Assembly: GCF_014196255.1 (NCBI RefSeq)
Contig: NZ_JACIDH010000001.1
Location: 186,001 to 250,000 of the forward strand
Direction: 5' to 3'
DNA from: Sphingomonas pseudosanguinis
GTDB lineage: Bacteria > Pseudomonadota > Alphaproteobacteria > Sphingomonadales > Sphingomonadaceae
DNA: 64,000 bases
Part shown: positions 52,897-61,944 of the stretch, in pieces
Layout of the letters: each line of letters begins with the position of its first letter
Position numbering within the stretch: position 1 is the stretch's first letter
Position numbers and translations under genes: made by a program
The notes under the pieces: model-generated
Database searches by the model: none
Seen by the model: only the letters and a program-made list of their open reading frames with translations
Told to the model about the DNA's origin: nothing

Positions 52897-52972
52897 TGGC
52901 GGGCCTTTACCGGGCTGTCGCCAATTCGTCACGTATTTTGGGAGCGGGGGTGTTGCGGCGGGGGGCAGGGCG

Positions 52973-53064
52973 TGGCCTTCGACTTCGCTCAGGCTGAACG
53001 GAGGTTGGTATGCTGGGTCTCAATCCTTTCGCTCCGTTCAGCGTGAGCGAAGTCGAAGGCCAAG
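52973..53064. repeat. Inverted repeat of the TTCGACTTCGCTCAGGCTGAACGG family (copy 1)
   Basis: Arm GGCCTTCGACTTCGCTCAGG... is matched, in reverse complement, by ...GTGAGCGAAGTCGAAGGCC with about 45 nt between the cores. It lies between nusB and the acetyltransferase gene, where it may act as a bidirectional terminator. Related copies occur at 57163-57240 and 60009-60285. Confidence 0.8.
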
Positions 53065-53076
53065 GGATGCCAGACG

Positions 53077-53493
53077 TCACAATTCCCGACGAAAATACAC
53101 TACCCGCTCTGTCTCGACGAACCCCAGCGCGCGGTGCATCGCATGGGAGTCAGTGTTGTCCAGTTCCGCATCGGATGCGAACTCCGAACAGCCCCGCGCC
53201 CGACCCCAATCCGCCACCGCCGCGATCAGTGCACGCGCAACGCCGCGCCGACGATGGCCCGGATCGACGAACAGCCCTTCCAGAAACAGCACCGGCGATC
53301 CATCGCAGCCATTGACGTAATCCTGCCGCACCGCCGCCTCGGCAAAGCCGATGACCCGGTCATCCGCCAGCGCAACGAAGTTTCCGTCGCCCTCGGGTAA
53401 GTCCGCCGGATCGCCCGCTTCCTCGCCCCAAAGCGTCGCCCGCAGCGTCAGCCACCGCTCCCGATGCTCCGGCGCGGCGGGCGCGACGATCAC
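53077..53493 (-). CDS. GNAT acetyltransferase resembling aminoglycoside 6'-N-acetyltransferases
   Basis: A 138-residue GNAT protein. It has DYVNGCDGSPVLFLEGLFV, the acetyl-CoA loop DPGHRRRGVARAL, EFASDAELDNTDSH and a C-terminus LGFVETERVVYFRREL, all typical of AAC(6')-I enzymes. It overlaps hisD (ATGA) and so is translated with the histidine genes, which suggests a housekeeping role. Resistance activity cannot be assumed. Confidence 0.75.
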   Translation of the reverse strand: MIVAPAAPEHRERWLTLRATLWGEEAGDPADLPEGDGNFVALADDRVIGFAEAAVRQDYVNGCDGSPVLFLEGLFVDPGHRRRGVARALIAAVADWGRARGCSEFASDAELDNTDSHAMHRALGFVETERVVYFRREL

Positions 53494-54785
53494 CGGTTGA
53501 GCCGCAGCCGCAGCGCCACCGACTTGGCATGGGCGGGCAGCCCCTCGGCATGCGCCAACGCCACCGTGGCGGGGCCGAGTTCGTTCAGCGCCGTCTCGGT
53601 CAGGCCGAGAAAGCTGGTGCGCTTCATGAAGTCGAGCACCGACAACCCGCTGGCGAAGCGCGCGCGGCGGCCGGTCGGCAGGACATGGTTGGGCCCCGCG
53701 ACATAATCGCCGATCGCCTCGGGCGTATGGCGGCCCAGGAACACCGATCCGGCATGGCGTAAGCGGTCGAACAGCGCTTGCGGGTCGTCCACTGCCAGTT
53801 CGAGATGCTCGGGCGCGAGCCGGTCGACCAGCGGCATGGCGGCTTCCAGCGAATCGACCACGATGATCGCGCCGTTCGCGTCCCAGGCGGTGCGCGCGAC
53901 GCTGGCGGTCGCGAGTTCCGGGATTTGCCGGTCGACCGCGTCCGCCACGCGCTCGGCGAAACCGGCATCGTCGGTGAACAGGATCGACTGGGTGACAGTG
54001 TCATGCTCGGCTTGGCTCAGCAGGTCGGCCGCGATCCAGTCGGGGTCGTTCTTGCCGTCCGCGACGACGACGATCTCGGAGGGGCCAGCCACCATGTCGA
54101 TGCCGACCATGCCGTAAACCTGCCGCTTGGCCTCGGCGACCCAGGCATTGCCGGGGCCGGTGACGACATCGACCTGCTGGATGCGGCCTGCGCCATAGGC
54201 CAGCGCGCCCACGGCCTGTGCGCCGCCGACGCGCCACACCTCGTCCACCCCCGCCAGATGCGCGGCGGCGAGGACCAGATGGTTGATCTCGCCCTTGGGT
54301 GTCGGCGTGACCATCACCAGCCGCTCGACCCCCGCCACCTTGGCGGGAATCGCGTTCATCAGCAGTGAGGAGGGATAGGCCGCGCGTCCGCCGGGCACGT
54401 ATATTCCCGCCGCATCCACCGCCGTCCAGCGCGCACCCAGCCGGACGCCCTGCGCATCGACATAGTCGGTGTCGGTCGGCTTCTGCTTTTCGTGATAGGC
54501 ACGGATGCGCGCGGCGGCGAGATCGAGCGCGGCGCGCAGTTCGGGCTCCAGCGCGTCATAGGCCGCGCGGCAATCCGCCGGTTCGATCCGCCAGCCGGTC
54601 TCGGCCAGGTCGTGCCCGTCGAACTGCTTGGTGAAGGCCGCCACCGCCGCCTCGCCATCGTCGCGGACCGCGCGCAGGATCACCTGCACGTCGCGCGCGA
54701 CATCGGCATCGCTCTCGCGACGGGCATCGACCAGTTCGTCGAAGGCGGCGGCGAACCCTGCGTCTTGCGTGTTCAGCCGGATCAT
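53490..54785 (-). CDS. hisD: Histidinol dehydrogenase
   Basis: A 431-residue enzyme for the last two steps of histidine synthesis (histidinol to histidine, NAD+-dependent, zinc). Signatures include [61 protein letters not shown] (zinc ligand region) and LAPEHLEL (catalytic His). ATG 54785 overlaps the hisG stop (ATGA); the longer open frame into hisG is an artefact. Confidence 0.95.
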   Translation of the reverse strand: MIRLNTQDAGFAAAFDELVDARRESDADVARDVQVILRAVRDDGEAAVAAFTKQFDGHDLAETGWRIEPADCRAAYDALEPELRAALDLAAARIRAYHEKQKPTDTDYVDAQGVRLGARWTAVDAAGIYVPGGRAAYPSSLLMNAIPAKVAGVERLVMVTPTPKGEINHLVLAAAHLAGVDEVWRVGGAQAVGALAYGAGRIQQVDVVTGPGNAWVAEAKRQVYGMVGIDMVAGPSEIVVVADGKNDPDWIAADLLSQAEHDTVTQSILFTDDAGFAERVADAVDRQIPELATASVARTAWDANGAIIVVDSLEAAMPLVDRLAPEHLELAVDDPQALFDRLRHAGSVFLGRHTPEAIGDYVAGPNHVLPTGRRARFASGLSVLDFMKRTSFLGLTETALNELGPATVALAHAEGLPAHAKSVALRLRLNR

Positions 54786-55444
54786 GCGGCTTCCCTTTCG
54801 GCGACGGCGCGGCGGAACGCCTCGACCAGCGGCACGACCTGGCCCCGCGTCTTCATCGCGGCGCGGTTGACGACCAGGCGCGACGTGACCTCCTCGATCA
54901 CCTCGACTTCGACCAGCCCGTTTTCCTTGAGCGTCCGGCCCGACGACACCAGGTCGACGATGCGCGGCGCCAGACCCAGCGTGGGGGCCAGCTCCATCGC
55001 GCCGTTCAGCTTGACGCACTCGGCCTGCACGCCCCTCGCCGCGAAGTGGCGGCTGGTGATGTGCGGATATTTGGTTGCGACGCGGACATGGCTCCAGCCG
55101 CGCGGATCGTCGCTTTCCGCCATGGCGGCGGGCTCGGCGACCGAGATGCGGCAATGGCCGATCTTCAGGTCGACGGGTGCGTACAGCTCGGAATAGCCGA
55201 ACTCGGACAGCACGTCCGACCCGACGATGCCCAGCTGCGCCGCGCCGTGGGCGACGAAGGTGGCGACGTCGAAGGCGCGGACGCGGATCAGCTCGATGCC
55301 GGGGACATCGGTGGCGAAGCGCAGCGCGCGGCTGTCCTTGTCGGTGAAGGCCGGTTCGGGCCGGATGCCGGCGGCGGCAAGCAGCGGCAGCGCCTCGGCC
55401 AGGATGCGTCCCTTGGGGACGGCGATGATCAGCGGTTGGGCCAT
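54782..55444 (-). CDS. hisG: ATP phosphoribosyltransferase, short form
   Basis: A 220-residue HisG starting [20 protein letters not shown], with [24 protein letters not shown] and [14 protein letters not shown] (PRPP-binding) blocks. It lacks the regulatory C-terminal domain, so it is the short form that needs the HisZ subunit (not in this window). It catalyses the first, committed step of histidine synthesis and leads the hisG-hisD-acetyltransferase unit. Confidence 0.94.
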   Translation of the reverse strand: MAQPLIIAVPKGRILAEALPLLAAAGIRPEPAFTDKDSRALRFATDVPGIELIRVRAFDVATFVAHGAAQLGIVGSDVLSEFGYSELYAPVDLKIGHCRISVAEPAAMAESDDPRGWSHVRVATKYPHITSRHFAARGVQAECVKLNGAMELAPTLGLAPRIVDLVSSGRTLKENGLVEVEVIEEVTSRLVVNRAAMKTRGQVVPLVEAFRRAVAEREAA

Positions 55445-55485
55445 GAGGATCGGGGGCTTAACCCCCGCCACCGGGGATCGCAATT

Positions 55486-55620
55486 CTTATCCTCCCTGGT
55501 ACGGGGAGGGGGACCATCCGCAGGATGGTGGAGGGGGAGTGCCGCAAGGGACGTCCCGCGTGGCGATCCCCCTCCGTCAGGCCTGCGGCCTGCCACCTCC
55601 CCGTGCCGGGGAGGATTAAG
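55486..55620. repeat. Imperfect palindromic repeat (family A, copy 2)
   Basis: Outer ends CTTATCCTCC and GGAGGATTAAG pair, with inner ACGGGGAGGGGGACC and CCCCCTCCGTCAGGCCTGCG arms like those of 49314-49455. It lies between an L,D-transpeptidase stop and the hisG start. The CCTCCGTCAGGCCT core is shared with copy 1. Confidence 0.8.
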
Positions 55621-55621
55621 A

Positions 55622-56347
55622 TTACACCTTCGCGGCGTAGATCATCCGACCGGGGCCGAGATTGGCGAACACGCGGTCCAGGTCGTTCTCGCCGACCGCG
55701 AAACAGCCCTGGCTGCGGCCCAGCATGCCGTGCGTCTTGATCATGTCGCGATTGGCGTACCAGGCCGAGTGGATCACGATCGCGCGGCCCAGCGCATTGT
55801 CGTTGGTCGGGTCCAGCCCGATCAGCCGCTGCGACCGGCCATGCTTGCCGACATAATAATTGTCGGTCAGGAAGGCGCCCTCGCTGCTGGCGTTCGAGTT
55901 GAACGCGTTGGAGAAGCGCTGGAGATAGCCGCTGTGCGACGGGTCCGACCCGCTGCCGTGCGAGACGAGCAGCGACTGGCTCTTGCCGCTGACCAGATCG
56001 ATCAGGTGCAGGCGCGGTTCGGACGAACCGACCGCGAAGTCGACGATCGCCATCCGGTCGCGCTGGTGCACGCGGCTGCCATGCTTTTGCAGCGCGGCCA
56101 TCGCCTCGCGGAACAGGGCGGGGCGGACGACGCGCGGCGACGCCATGACGGGGCGCGACGCGACCTCGACCGGGTTGGGCATGGTCGGGTGATTGGGCAG
56201 CGGCGGCTGCCGCATGGGCTGCAGATCCCGCCCCGTCAGACGCTGACGCGCATTGACCGCCCCCGGCACCGCCAGTGCGCCGGCTAGAACCAGCGCGTTC
56301 TTCAACAGCGCGCGCCGACCCGGCGCCGCGTCCAGATTTTCGAGCAT
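55622..56347 (-). CDS. Murein L,D-transpeptidase catalytic-domain protein
   Basis: A 241-residue exported protein; the N-terminus GRRALLKNALVLAGALAVPG looks like a twin-arginine-type or plain signal. The catalytic region has IHSAWYANRDMIKTHGMLGR followed by SQGCFAVGE, the His and Cys of the YkuD-like PF13645 subfamily. It would act on peptidoglycan cross-links in the periplasm. ATG 56347 follows AAGGA. It is divergent from a second L,D-transpeptidase gene. Confidence 0.83.
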   Translation of the reverse strand: MLENLDAAPGRRALLKNALVLAGALAVPGAVNARQRLTGRDLQPMRQPPLPNHPTMPNPVEVASRPVMASPRVVRPALFREAMAALQKHGSRVHQRDRMAIVDFAVGSSEPRLHLIDLVSGKSQSLLVSHGSGSDPSHSGYLQRFSNAFNSNASSEGAFLTDNYYVGKHGRSQRLIGLDPTNDNALGRAIVIHSAWYANRDMIKTHGMLGRSQGCFAVGENDLDRVFANLGPGRMIYAAKV

Positions 56348-56545
56348 TATGATCCTTCTAACCCCAGAAGTCCCGCGACTCCCTAGATAGCAGAACAGAG
56401 CCGGAATTTCTGCCCATCGGGCATCGGTTGATCGTTCTGTTCCATCAACTCGACGAAAGTTCCGTCGCACCGCAAAAAATTTCGCTCGGCACAAATTGTG
56501 GCTTGACGGGTTTAAGAATTTATGAACTCGCCAAGGAAAAGGGAT

Positions 56546-57151
56546 ATGAAGGCTCTCGCTTTTGCCGCCCTGCTGGGCGCGACGACGCTGGGTTTCGCCG
56601 CACCGGCCATGGCCGCCGACGATGGCGCGGCGACCGCCACCATCGCGCAGGCCGCCGCCGCACTTGCCCCGAATCGCTTCGTCTGGGCCGATCCGCAAGT
56701 CGACGCTGTCGACCCGGTCGCCATGCCGGTCACGGTCGTCGTCAGCCTGCCGATGCAGCGTGCCTATGTCTATCGCGGCGAGACGATGGTCGCGGCGGCG
56801 TCCGTGTCGACCGGCAAGGATGGCAAGGATACCCCCGTCGGCATCTTCCCGATCCTGCAGAAGCGCGAAATGCATCGCAGCAACCTGTACAACAATGCGC
56901 CCATGCCCTTCATGCAGCGGCTGACCTGGGACGGCGTGGCGCTGCATGCGGGCAATAATCCGGGCTTCCCCGATTCGCATGGCTGCATCCGCTTGCCGGC
57001 CGCGTTCGCCAAGAAGCTGTTCGAGACGACGTCGGTGGGCACCACCGTGGTGGTAACCGACCAGATGGTCGGCGATCATCTCGATCCGATGCTGTTGCAG
57101 ACCGAGGCCAGCCAGGCGAATCAGGCGCAGTTGGCGTCGCTCAATCCGTAA
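56546..57151 (+). CDS. L,D-transpeptidase (YkuD domain)
   Basis: A 201-residue exported protein with signal peptide MKALAFAALLGATTLGFAAPAMA. The YkuD domain (about 65-180) ends in HAGNNPGFPDSHGCIRLP, containing the catalytic His and Cys of the HxG...SHGCIRL motif. It forms L,D-type peptidoglycan cross-links or attaches proteins to them. ATG 56546 is used because AAGGG precedes it and the signal begins there. Confidence 0.87.
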   Translation: MKALAFAALLGATTLGFAAPAMAADDGAATATIAQAAAALAPNRFVWADPQVDAVDPVAMPVTVVVSLPMQRAYVYRGETMVAAASVSTGKDGKDTPVGIFPILQKREMHRSNLYNNAPMPFMQRLTWDGVALHAGNNPGFPDSHGCIRLPAAFAKKLFETTSVGTTVVVTDQMVGDHLDPMLLQTEASQANQAQLASLNP

Positions 57152-57162
57152 GCGTCTCGCGT

Positions 57163-57240
57163 GGCCTTCGATTGCGCTCAGGCTGAACGGTCGTGGGATT
57201 TCAGCACCGCACTCCGTCCACGCTGAGCGAAGTCGAAGCG
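57163..57240. repeat. Inverted repeat of the TTCGACTTCGCTCAGG family (copy 2)
   Basis: GGCCTTCGATTGCGCTCAGG pairs with the right arm CTGAGCGAAGTCGAAG. It lies between the convergent L,D-transpeptidase and HAD genes, a likely transcription end for both. Confidence 0.75.
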
Positions 57241-57258
57241 CAAGGGCTGTCGCTGCGG

Positions 57259-57921
57259 CTAGACTACCAGACCCAAGTCCCGCAGACGCGGTCGCAAGGC
57301 TGCCGCATCAGTGAAGTGCAGCGCCACGATGCCCAGCTTCGCCGCCGCATCGATATTGGCCTGATTGTCGTCGATGAACACCGCTTCCCGCGGCTCCAGC
57401 CCGAACCGGGCGAGCGCGAGATGGTAGATGGCGGGATCGGGCTTCACCAGCTTCTCGGTCCCCGACACCACGATGTCGCGGAATCGATCGAACAGCGCCG
57501 CTTCCTGGATGCGGAAGGGCGGCCAGAATTCATGGCTGAAGTTCGTGATCGCGAACAGCGGGATGCCGGCGGCATCCAGTTCGGCGACGAGTTCGTGCAT
57601 GCCCGGAATCGGGTCGCCGATGCTCTCGCGGAAACGCGGCCCCCAGGCGCCGATCAGGTCGGCATGGTGCGGATGCAGCGCGATCAGCTCCGCCGAGGTG
57701 TCGGCGAAGTCGCGGCCAGCATCATGCTGGAAATGCCATTCGGTGGTAACCACATCGCGCACGAACGCATCGAGCGCCCGATCGTCCGCGATCAGGCGCC
57801 GATACAGGATGCGCGGGTCCCAGTCGTACAGGACGCGACCGACGTCGAAGATGACGGCGGTCGGCCGATCGGGACGCGGATCGGCCAAGCGGCCGGACGC
57901 GTCCTGGTCGATCGGCGGCAA
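57259..57921 (-). CDS. HAD-superfamily hydrolase
   Basis: A 220-residue haloacid-dehalogenase-type phosphatase. Motif I is VIFDVGRVLYDWDP (first Asp nucleophile; the second Asp is replaced by Gly, as in some HAD enzymes), motif II FAITNFS, motif III VKPDPAIY and motif IV FIDDNQANI. Subfamily resembles small sugar-phosphate or haloacid hydrolases; the substrate is unknown. It starts 6 bp after rpmJ, so the two may share a transcript. Confidence 0.82.
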   Translation of the reverse strand: MPPIDQDASGRLADPRPDRPTAVIFDVGRVLYDWDPRILYRRLIADDRALDAFVRDVVTTEWHFQHDAGRDFADTSAELIALHPHHADLIGAWGPRFRESIGDPIPGMHELVAELDAAGIPLFAITNFSHEFWPPFRIQEAALFDRFRDIVVSGTEKLVKPDPAIYHLALARFGLEPREAVFIDDNQANIDAAAKLGIVALHFTDAAALRPRLRDLGLVV

Positions 57922-57927
57922 GGCTGA

Positions 57928-58053
57928 TTAGCCCTGGCGCGCCTTGAAACGACGGTTGGTCTTGTTGATGACGTAGGTGCGGCCGCGACGGCGGATCACG
58001 CGGTTGTCCCGGTGACGATCCTTGAGCGACTTCAGGGAATTGCGGATCTTCAT
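57928..58053 (-). CDS. rpmJ: 50S ribosomal protein L36 (type B)
   Basis: A 41-residue basic protein, [20 protein letters not shown] followed by [20 protein letters not shown], the form typical of alphaproteobacterial L36. The cysteine-free zinc-independent version is used here. The 20-codon upstream extension has no L36 similarity. Confidence 0.95.
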   Translation of the reverse strand: MKIRNSLKSLKDRHRDNRVIRRRGRTYVINKTNRRFKARQG

Positions 58054-58241
58054 GATCGATTCGCTTCTTTTTGAACTGGAGGTGATCTGGAAAGCGTCGC
58101 CGCCTAGTGGCAACCGGCACTGAAGTCAAGGTTCCGGCATGACGGATGGGTCATGATCGCCATGCCCTCTTCCGCCGCCGGATCATCCCCCATATGTCAT
58201 GCGTTGCCCATCCGTAACATCCTTCAAGGTGTCTTCAACGC

Positions 58242-58859
58242 ATGAAAGCCCGCTCGCTCCTGATCCTCGCGGCCGCCGCCGGAACGCTGGCCGCCTGTTC
58301 CACCACGGGCGGGCGCCTGCCGCCGACCGAGGTGATCCGCTATCACCTGGGCGAGCCGATCGCGCGCGGCACCATCCGGGTCGAACCGCTGTCGAGCACC
58401 GGCCCGGCCAGCATCGAGTTCAAGACCTATGCTGCGGCGGTCGAGACCGCGCTGCTGCGTAACGGCTATGCGCTGCCCCAGGGGGATGCGCAGCCCGATT
58501 ATATCGCGACCGTGGCCTTCACCCGCGCCAACCGGCTGGGGCCGCCGCGTCCGTCGCCCTTTTCGATCGGGCTGGGGGGCGGCAGCTTCTCGGGTGGTCG
58601 TGGCGGCGGTGTCGGCCTGGGTGGCGGGCTGAGCCTGCCCATCGGCAAGAGCCGCCCGCAGGAGATCATCGGCACCGAGCTGTCGGTCCAGATCAAGCGC
58701 CGCATGGACCAGTCGCCGATCTGGGAAGGCAGCGCGCGCAACATGGCCCCGGTCGAAACGCTGGCCAAGATCGACGCCCCGTCACAGGCGGCCAAGCTGG
58801 CCAATGCGCTGTTCACCGGCTTCCCCGGCGAATCGGGTCGCACGATCGAGGTGAAGTGA
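58242..58859 (+). CDS. DUF4136-type lipoprotein
   Basis: A 205-residue protein with signal peptide and lipobox LAACSTTGG (Cys19). The centre is rich in Gly (GLGGGSFSGGRGGGVGLGGG), and the C-terminus KLANALFTGFPGESGRT is typical of DUF4136 envelope lipoproteins. Function unknown; probably inner or outer membrane anchored. Confidence 0.75.
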   Translation: MKARSLLILAAAAGTLAACSTTGGRLPPTEVIRYHLGEPIARGTIRVEPLSSTGPASIEFKTYAAAVETALLRNGYALPQGDAQPDYIATVAFTRANRLGPPRPSPFSIGLGGGSFSGGRGGGVGLGGGLSLPIGKSRPQEIIGTELSVQIKRRMDQSPIWEGSARNMAPVETLAKIDAPSQAAKLANALFTGFPGESGRTIEVK

Positions 58860-58860
58860 G

Positions 58861-59970
58861 GTGAGCGACCTGACGATCAACGCCGCGTTCGACAGCGGCA
58901 ATATCCGCGTGGTCGCGATCGAGGGCGACCGGGTCGACCTGGAGATCGTCGCCGATCACCAGTCCGATTTCTACCAGTGGTTCTATTTCCGCGTCGGCGG
59001 CGCGAAGGGGCGGACGCTGACCTTCCGCATCCTGAACGGCACCGATTCCGCCTTTCCGCAAGGCTGGCCCGGCTATCACGTCCGCGCCTCGACCGACCGG
59101 CAGGACTGGCGGATGACGCCGACGACCTATACCGACGGCGTGCTCACATGGCAGTGGACGGGCGAGACGGATCTCGCCTGGTTCGCCTATTTCGAGCCGT
59201 ACACCATGGAACGGCACCATGATCTGGTCGCGCGAATCGCGGGCCGCGGCGTGCATCACGAGGAACTGGGCCAGACGCTCGACGGCCAGCCGATCGATTA
59301 TTTCCGAATCGGTTCGGGACCGAAGCAGGTGTGGCTCTATGCCCGCCAGCATCCGGGCGAATCGATGGCCGAATGGTGGATGGAAGGCGCACTCGACTGG
59401 CTGACCAGCCCGGCCGCCGAATCGCTGCTGGCGGCGGCGACCGTGCACGTCGTGCCCAACATGAACCCGGACGGCACGCGGCGCGGCCATCTGCGCACCA
59501 ATGCCGCCGGCGTGAACCTCAACCGCGAATGGCACACGCCCACGCCGGAGCGCAGCCCGGAAGTGCTGTGCGTGCGCAACCGGATGGACGAGACGGGGGT
59601 CGACTTCGCGATCGACGCGCATGGCGACGAGGCGATCCCCGCCAACTTCATCGCCGGCTATGAGGGCATTCCCAGCTGGACCGAGGATCACGGCGCCAAA
59701 TTCTATGAATTCGGCCGTCGCCTGGCCGCCCACACGCCCGATTTCCAGACCCAGATGGGCTATGAGAAGGCGAGTGCGGGCAATGCCAACCTGTCCATGT
59801 CGACCAACCAGCTCGCCGAGCGGTTTGGTGCGGTGTCGGTGACGCTGGAAATGCCGTTCAAGGATCATGTCGCCAATCCGGACCGCGTCCACGGCTGGTC
59901 GGGCGAACGCTCGGCGAAACTGGGTGTGTCGTGCCTGGAGGTATTGAGCGAGATGATCGGGGAGATTTGA
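58861..59970 (+). CDS. M14-family zinc carboxypeptidase (Nna1/AGBL-like)
   Basis: A 369-residue cytosolic protein from GTG 58861, one base after the DUF4136 stop. The N-terminal ~115 residues form the beta-domain of cytosolic carboxypeptidases; the zinc-binding HPGES (H-x-x-E) is in YARQHPGESMAEWW near 162, the third ligand in FAIDAHGDEAIP near 258, and the catalytic Glu in VTLEMPFKDH near 325. It probably trims C-terminal residues from peptides or proteins; the substrate is unknown. Confidence 0.85.
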   Translation: MSDLTINAAFDSGNIRVVAIEGDRVDLEIVADHQSDFYQWFYFRVGGAKGRTLTFRILNGTDSAFPQGWPGYHVRASTDRQDWRMTPTTYTDGVLTWQWTGETDLAWFAYFEPYTMERHHDLVARIAGRGVHHEELGQTLDGQPIDYFRIGSGPKQVWLYARQHPGESMAEWWMEGALDWLTSPAAESLLAAATVHVVPNMNPDGTRRGHLRTNAAGVNLNREWHTPTPERSPEVLCVRNRMDETGVDFAIDAHGDEAIPANFIAGYEGIPSWTEDHGAKFYEFGRRLAAHTPDFQTQMGYEKASAGNANLSMSTNQLAERFGAVSVTLEMPFKDHVANPDRVHGWSGERSAKLGVSCLEVLSEMIGEI

Positions 59971-60008
59971 TCTGGGGTAGGGGAGGTCCTCCGGGAGAGG
60001 GCTTCCCT

Positions 60009-60285
60009 TGGCCTTCGACTTCGGCGCGAGCGCCGAAGTTTATCCTGAGCGGCTGGCTTGCCAGCCAGTCGAAGGGCTCAGGCTGAACGAAGGGTGAGCA
60101 AGGTCTGTGTTCGCGCAGAGGCGCAGAGGACGCAGAGAGGTTTGCGGGCGGCAGCCCTCCGTTTCCCTACAAGCGTTAAGATGACAGTGCCGCAGCTGCG
60201 GCGGGACCAGACACCTCTGCGTCCTCCGCGCCTCTGCGCGAACCTTATCCTGCCCTCCGTTCAGCCTGAGCGAAGTCGAAGGCCA
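60009..60285. repeat. Composite inverted repeats (copy 3 of the TTCGACTT family with a nested long hairpin)
   Basis: Outer arms GGCCTTCGACTTCGGCGC (60010) and GCCTGAGCGAAGTCGAAGGC (near 60280) pair. Nested inside, TTCGCGCAGAGGCGCAGAGG (60110 on) and its near-complement CCTCCGCGCCTCTGCGCGAA (60223-60242) form a stem of about 30 bp with GGACGCAGAGAGGT / ACCTCTGCGTCC around a 70-nt loop. The block fills the gap between convergent genes. Confidence 0.75.
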
Positions 60286-60296
60286 CGCGCCGGCAC

Positions 60297-61670
60297 CTAC
60301 CGCGCAACCCCCTCCGCCGCGAGATAACGGTCCAACTCCGCCAACACTCGCGCAAGCCCAGCCGCATCCCCCGCCTCGGCGCGCACGGTCAGCGCCGCCT
60401 GGGTATTGGACGCGCGCAACAACCACCAGCCGTCCGCCGTCCGCACCCGGACGCCGTCCGTCTCGTTGATGTCCGCGCCCTGAGCGCGCAACGCCGCGCA
60501 GACCCGCTCGACGATGGCGAACTTGTCCGCCTCAGCCACCGTGATCCGTGTCTCGGGAATATCGACTATCGCCGGCATGGCCCCGCGCAGCTCGGTCATC
60601 GATCGGCCTGCTAGATGCGCCGCGCGGATCAGGCGGATCGCGGCGTAATGGGCGTCGTCGAAGCCGTACCATTCGCCGGCGAAGAACATATGCCCCGACA
60701 TCTCGCCGCCCAGCGGCGCCGCCGTTTCGACCATTTTGGTCTTCATCAGGCTGTGCCCGGTCTTCCACATCACCGGCTGTCCGCCCAGGCCGGCGACATG
60801 GTCGAACAGCGCCTGGCTCGCCTTCACATCGGCGACGATCGGCGCGCCGGGATGCTCGGCGAGCGTCGGGCCGGCGAGGATCATCAGGATCTGGTCGCCC
60901 CAGATCACCCGGCCCCGACCATCGACCGCGCCGATTCGGTCGCCATCGCCATCGAAAGCGAATCCGAAATCGAGGCGTCTGTCGGCGACCAGCCGTTTCA
61001 GCGCCTCTAGGTTCGCCTCGACCGTCGGATCGGGGTGATGATGCGGGAAATGACCGTCCACATCGGTGAACAGCGTATGGTGCTCACCCGGCAGGCGCTG
61101 GACCAGCTTTTCGATGACGGGGCCGGCCGCGCCGCTGCCGCAGTCCCAGCCGATGCGATATTCGCCGCCTTCGAAACCGGCCAGCAGCCGGTCGACATAG
61201 GCGTCGAGGATGTCGACCGCCTCGACCGTCCCTGCGCCCTCGGTCCAGTCGCGTGCCGCCGCCATGCGCGCGAGGTCCTGCACATCCTCGCCAAAAAAGG
61301 GGCGATGCTGCAGCACCATCTTGAAGCCATTGTCGTCGCGGGGATTGTGGCTGCCCGTTACCTGTACGGCGCCGTCCACCCCTAGGGTCGCTTCGGCGAA
61401 ATAGACCATCGGCGTTGGGCCGAGGCCAAGGCGAATGACATCGACGCCGCTCGCCGTCAGCCCCTCGATCAGCGCCGCCTCCAGCGCGGGCGAGCTGAGC
61501 CGGCCGTCGCGGCCGACCGCGATACGGGTGCCACCGGCGCGCCGCACCCGCGTGGCGAAGCCGCGCCCAACGGCATAGGCCGCGCGCTCGTCCAGCGTTT
61601 CGGGCACGGTGCCGCGCACGTCATATTCGCGCAGCGCCGTGGGATGGATGGCGGCGGCGCGCCTAGCCAT
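60297..61670 (-). CDS. Phosphomannomutase/phosphoglucomutase
   Basis: A 457-residue alpha-D-phosphohexomutase. Active-site phosphoserine loop VTGSHNPRDDNGFKMVL near residue 95, metal loop FDGDGDRIG near 225, sugar-binding loop GGEMSGHMFF near 315 and phosphate-binding loop RASNTQAALTVRAE near 420. It makes mannose-1-P or glucose-1-P for surface polysaccharides (AlgC/ManB-like). ATG 61670 overlaps the DnaJ-like gene by 8 bp. Confidence 0.92.
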   Translation of the reverse strand: MARRAAAIHPTALREYDVRGTVPETLDERAAYAVGRGFATRVRRAGGTRIAVGRDGRLSSPALEAALIEGLTASGVDVIRLGLGPTPMVYFAEATLGVDGAVQVTGSHNPRDDNGFKMVLQHRPFFGEDVQDLARMAAARDWTEGAGTVEAVDILDAYVDRLLAGFEGGEYRIGWDCGSGAAGPVIEKLVQRLPGEHHTLFTDVDGHFPHHHPDPTVEANLEALKRLVADRRLDFGFAFDGDGDRIGAVDGRGRVIWGDQILMILAGPTLAEHPGAPIVADVKASQALFDHVAGLGGQPVMWKTGHSLMKTKMVETAAPLGGEMSGHMFFAGEWYGFDDAHYAAIRLIRAAHLAGRSMTELRGAMPAIVDIPETRITVAEADKFAIVERVCAALRAQGADINETDGVRVRTADGWWLLRASNTQAALTVRAEAGDAAGLARVLAELDRYLAAEGVAR

Positions 61671-61932
61671 GCCGGCGGTCCAGCAGCAGGTCGCGCGCGG
61701 CATTGACCCGCCGCGTCAGATCGGCCGAACCGCCACGATCGGGATGGACCTGCGCGACCAGCCGGCGATGCGCCTGGCGAATGGCCTCGGCATCCGCCTG
61801 GGGCGGCAGGTCGAGGATCGCCAGCGCCTCCGCCTCATCCTGCGGCAGGCGCGGGGGTGGTGCCGCCTTTTTGGGGCGGGGCAGATAGCGCCACACCAGC
61901 CAGATGACGAGCAGCGCGAGCAGCCATTTCAC
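61663..61932 (-). CDS. Membrane-anchored DnaJ-domain protein
   Basis: An 89-residue protein: one N-terminal membrane helix (KWLLALLVIWLVWRYL), a short Pro-rich linker, then a J-domain with IRQAHRRLVAQVHPDRGGSA, including the HPD triad needed to stimulate DnaK. Small Tim14/DjlA-like J-proteins of this kind are common in Alphaproteobacteria; the client is unknown. Confidence 0.85.
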   Translation of the reverse strand: MKWLLALLVIWLVWRYLPRPKKAAPPPRLPQDEAEALAILDLPPQADAEAIRQAHRRLVAQVHPDRGGSADLTRRVNAARDLLLDRRHG

Positions 61933-61944
61933 GGGTGCGCCCGA

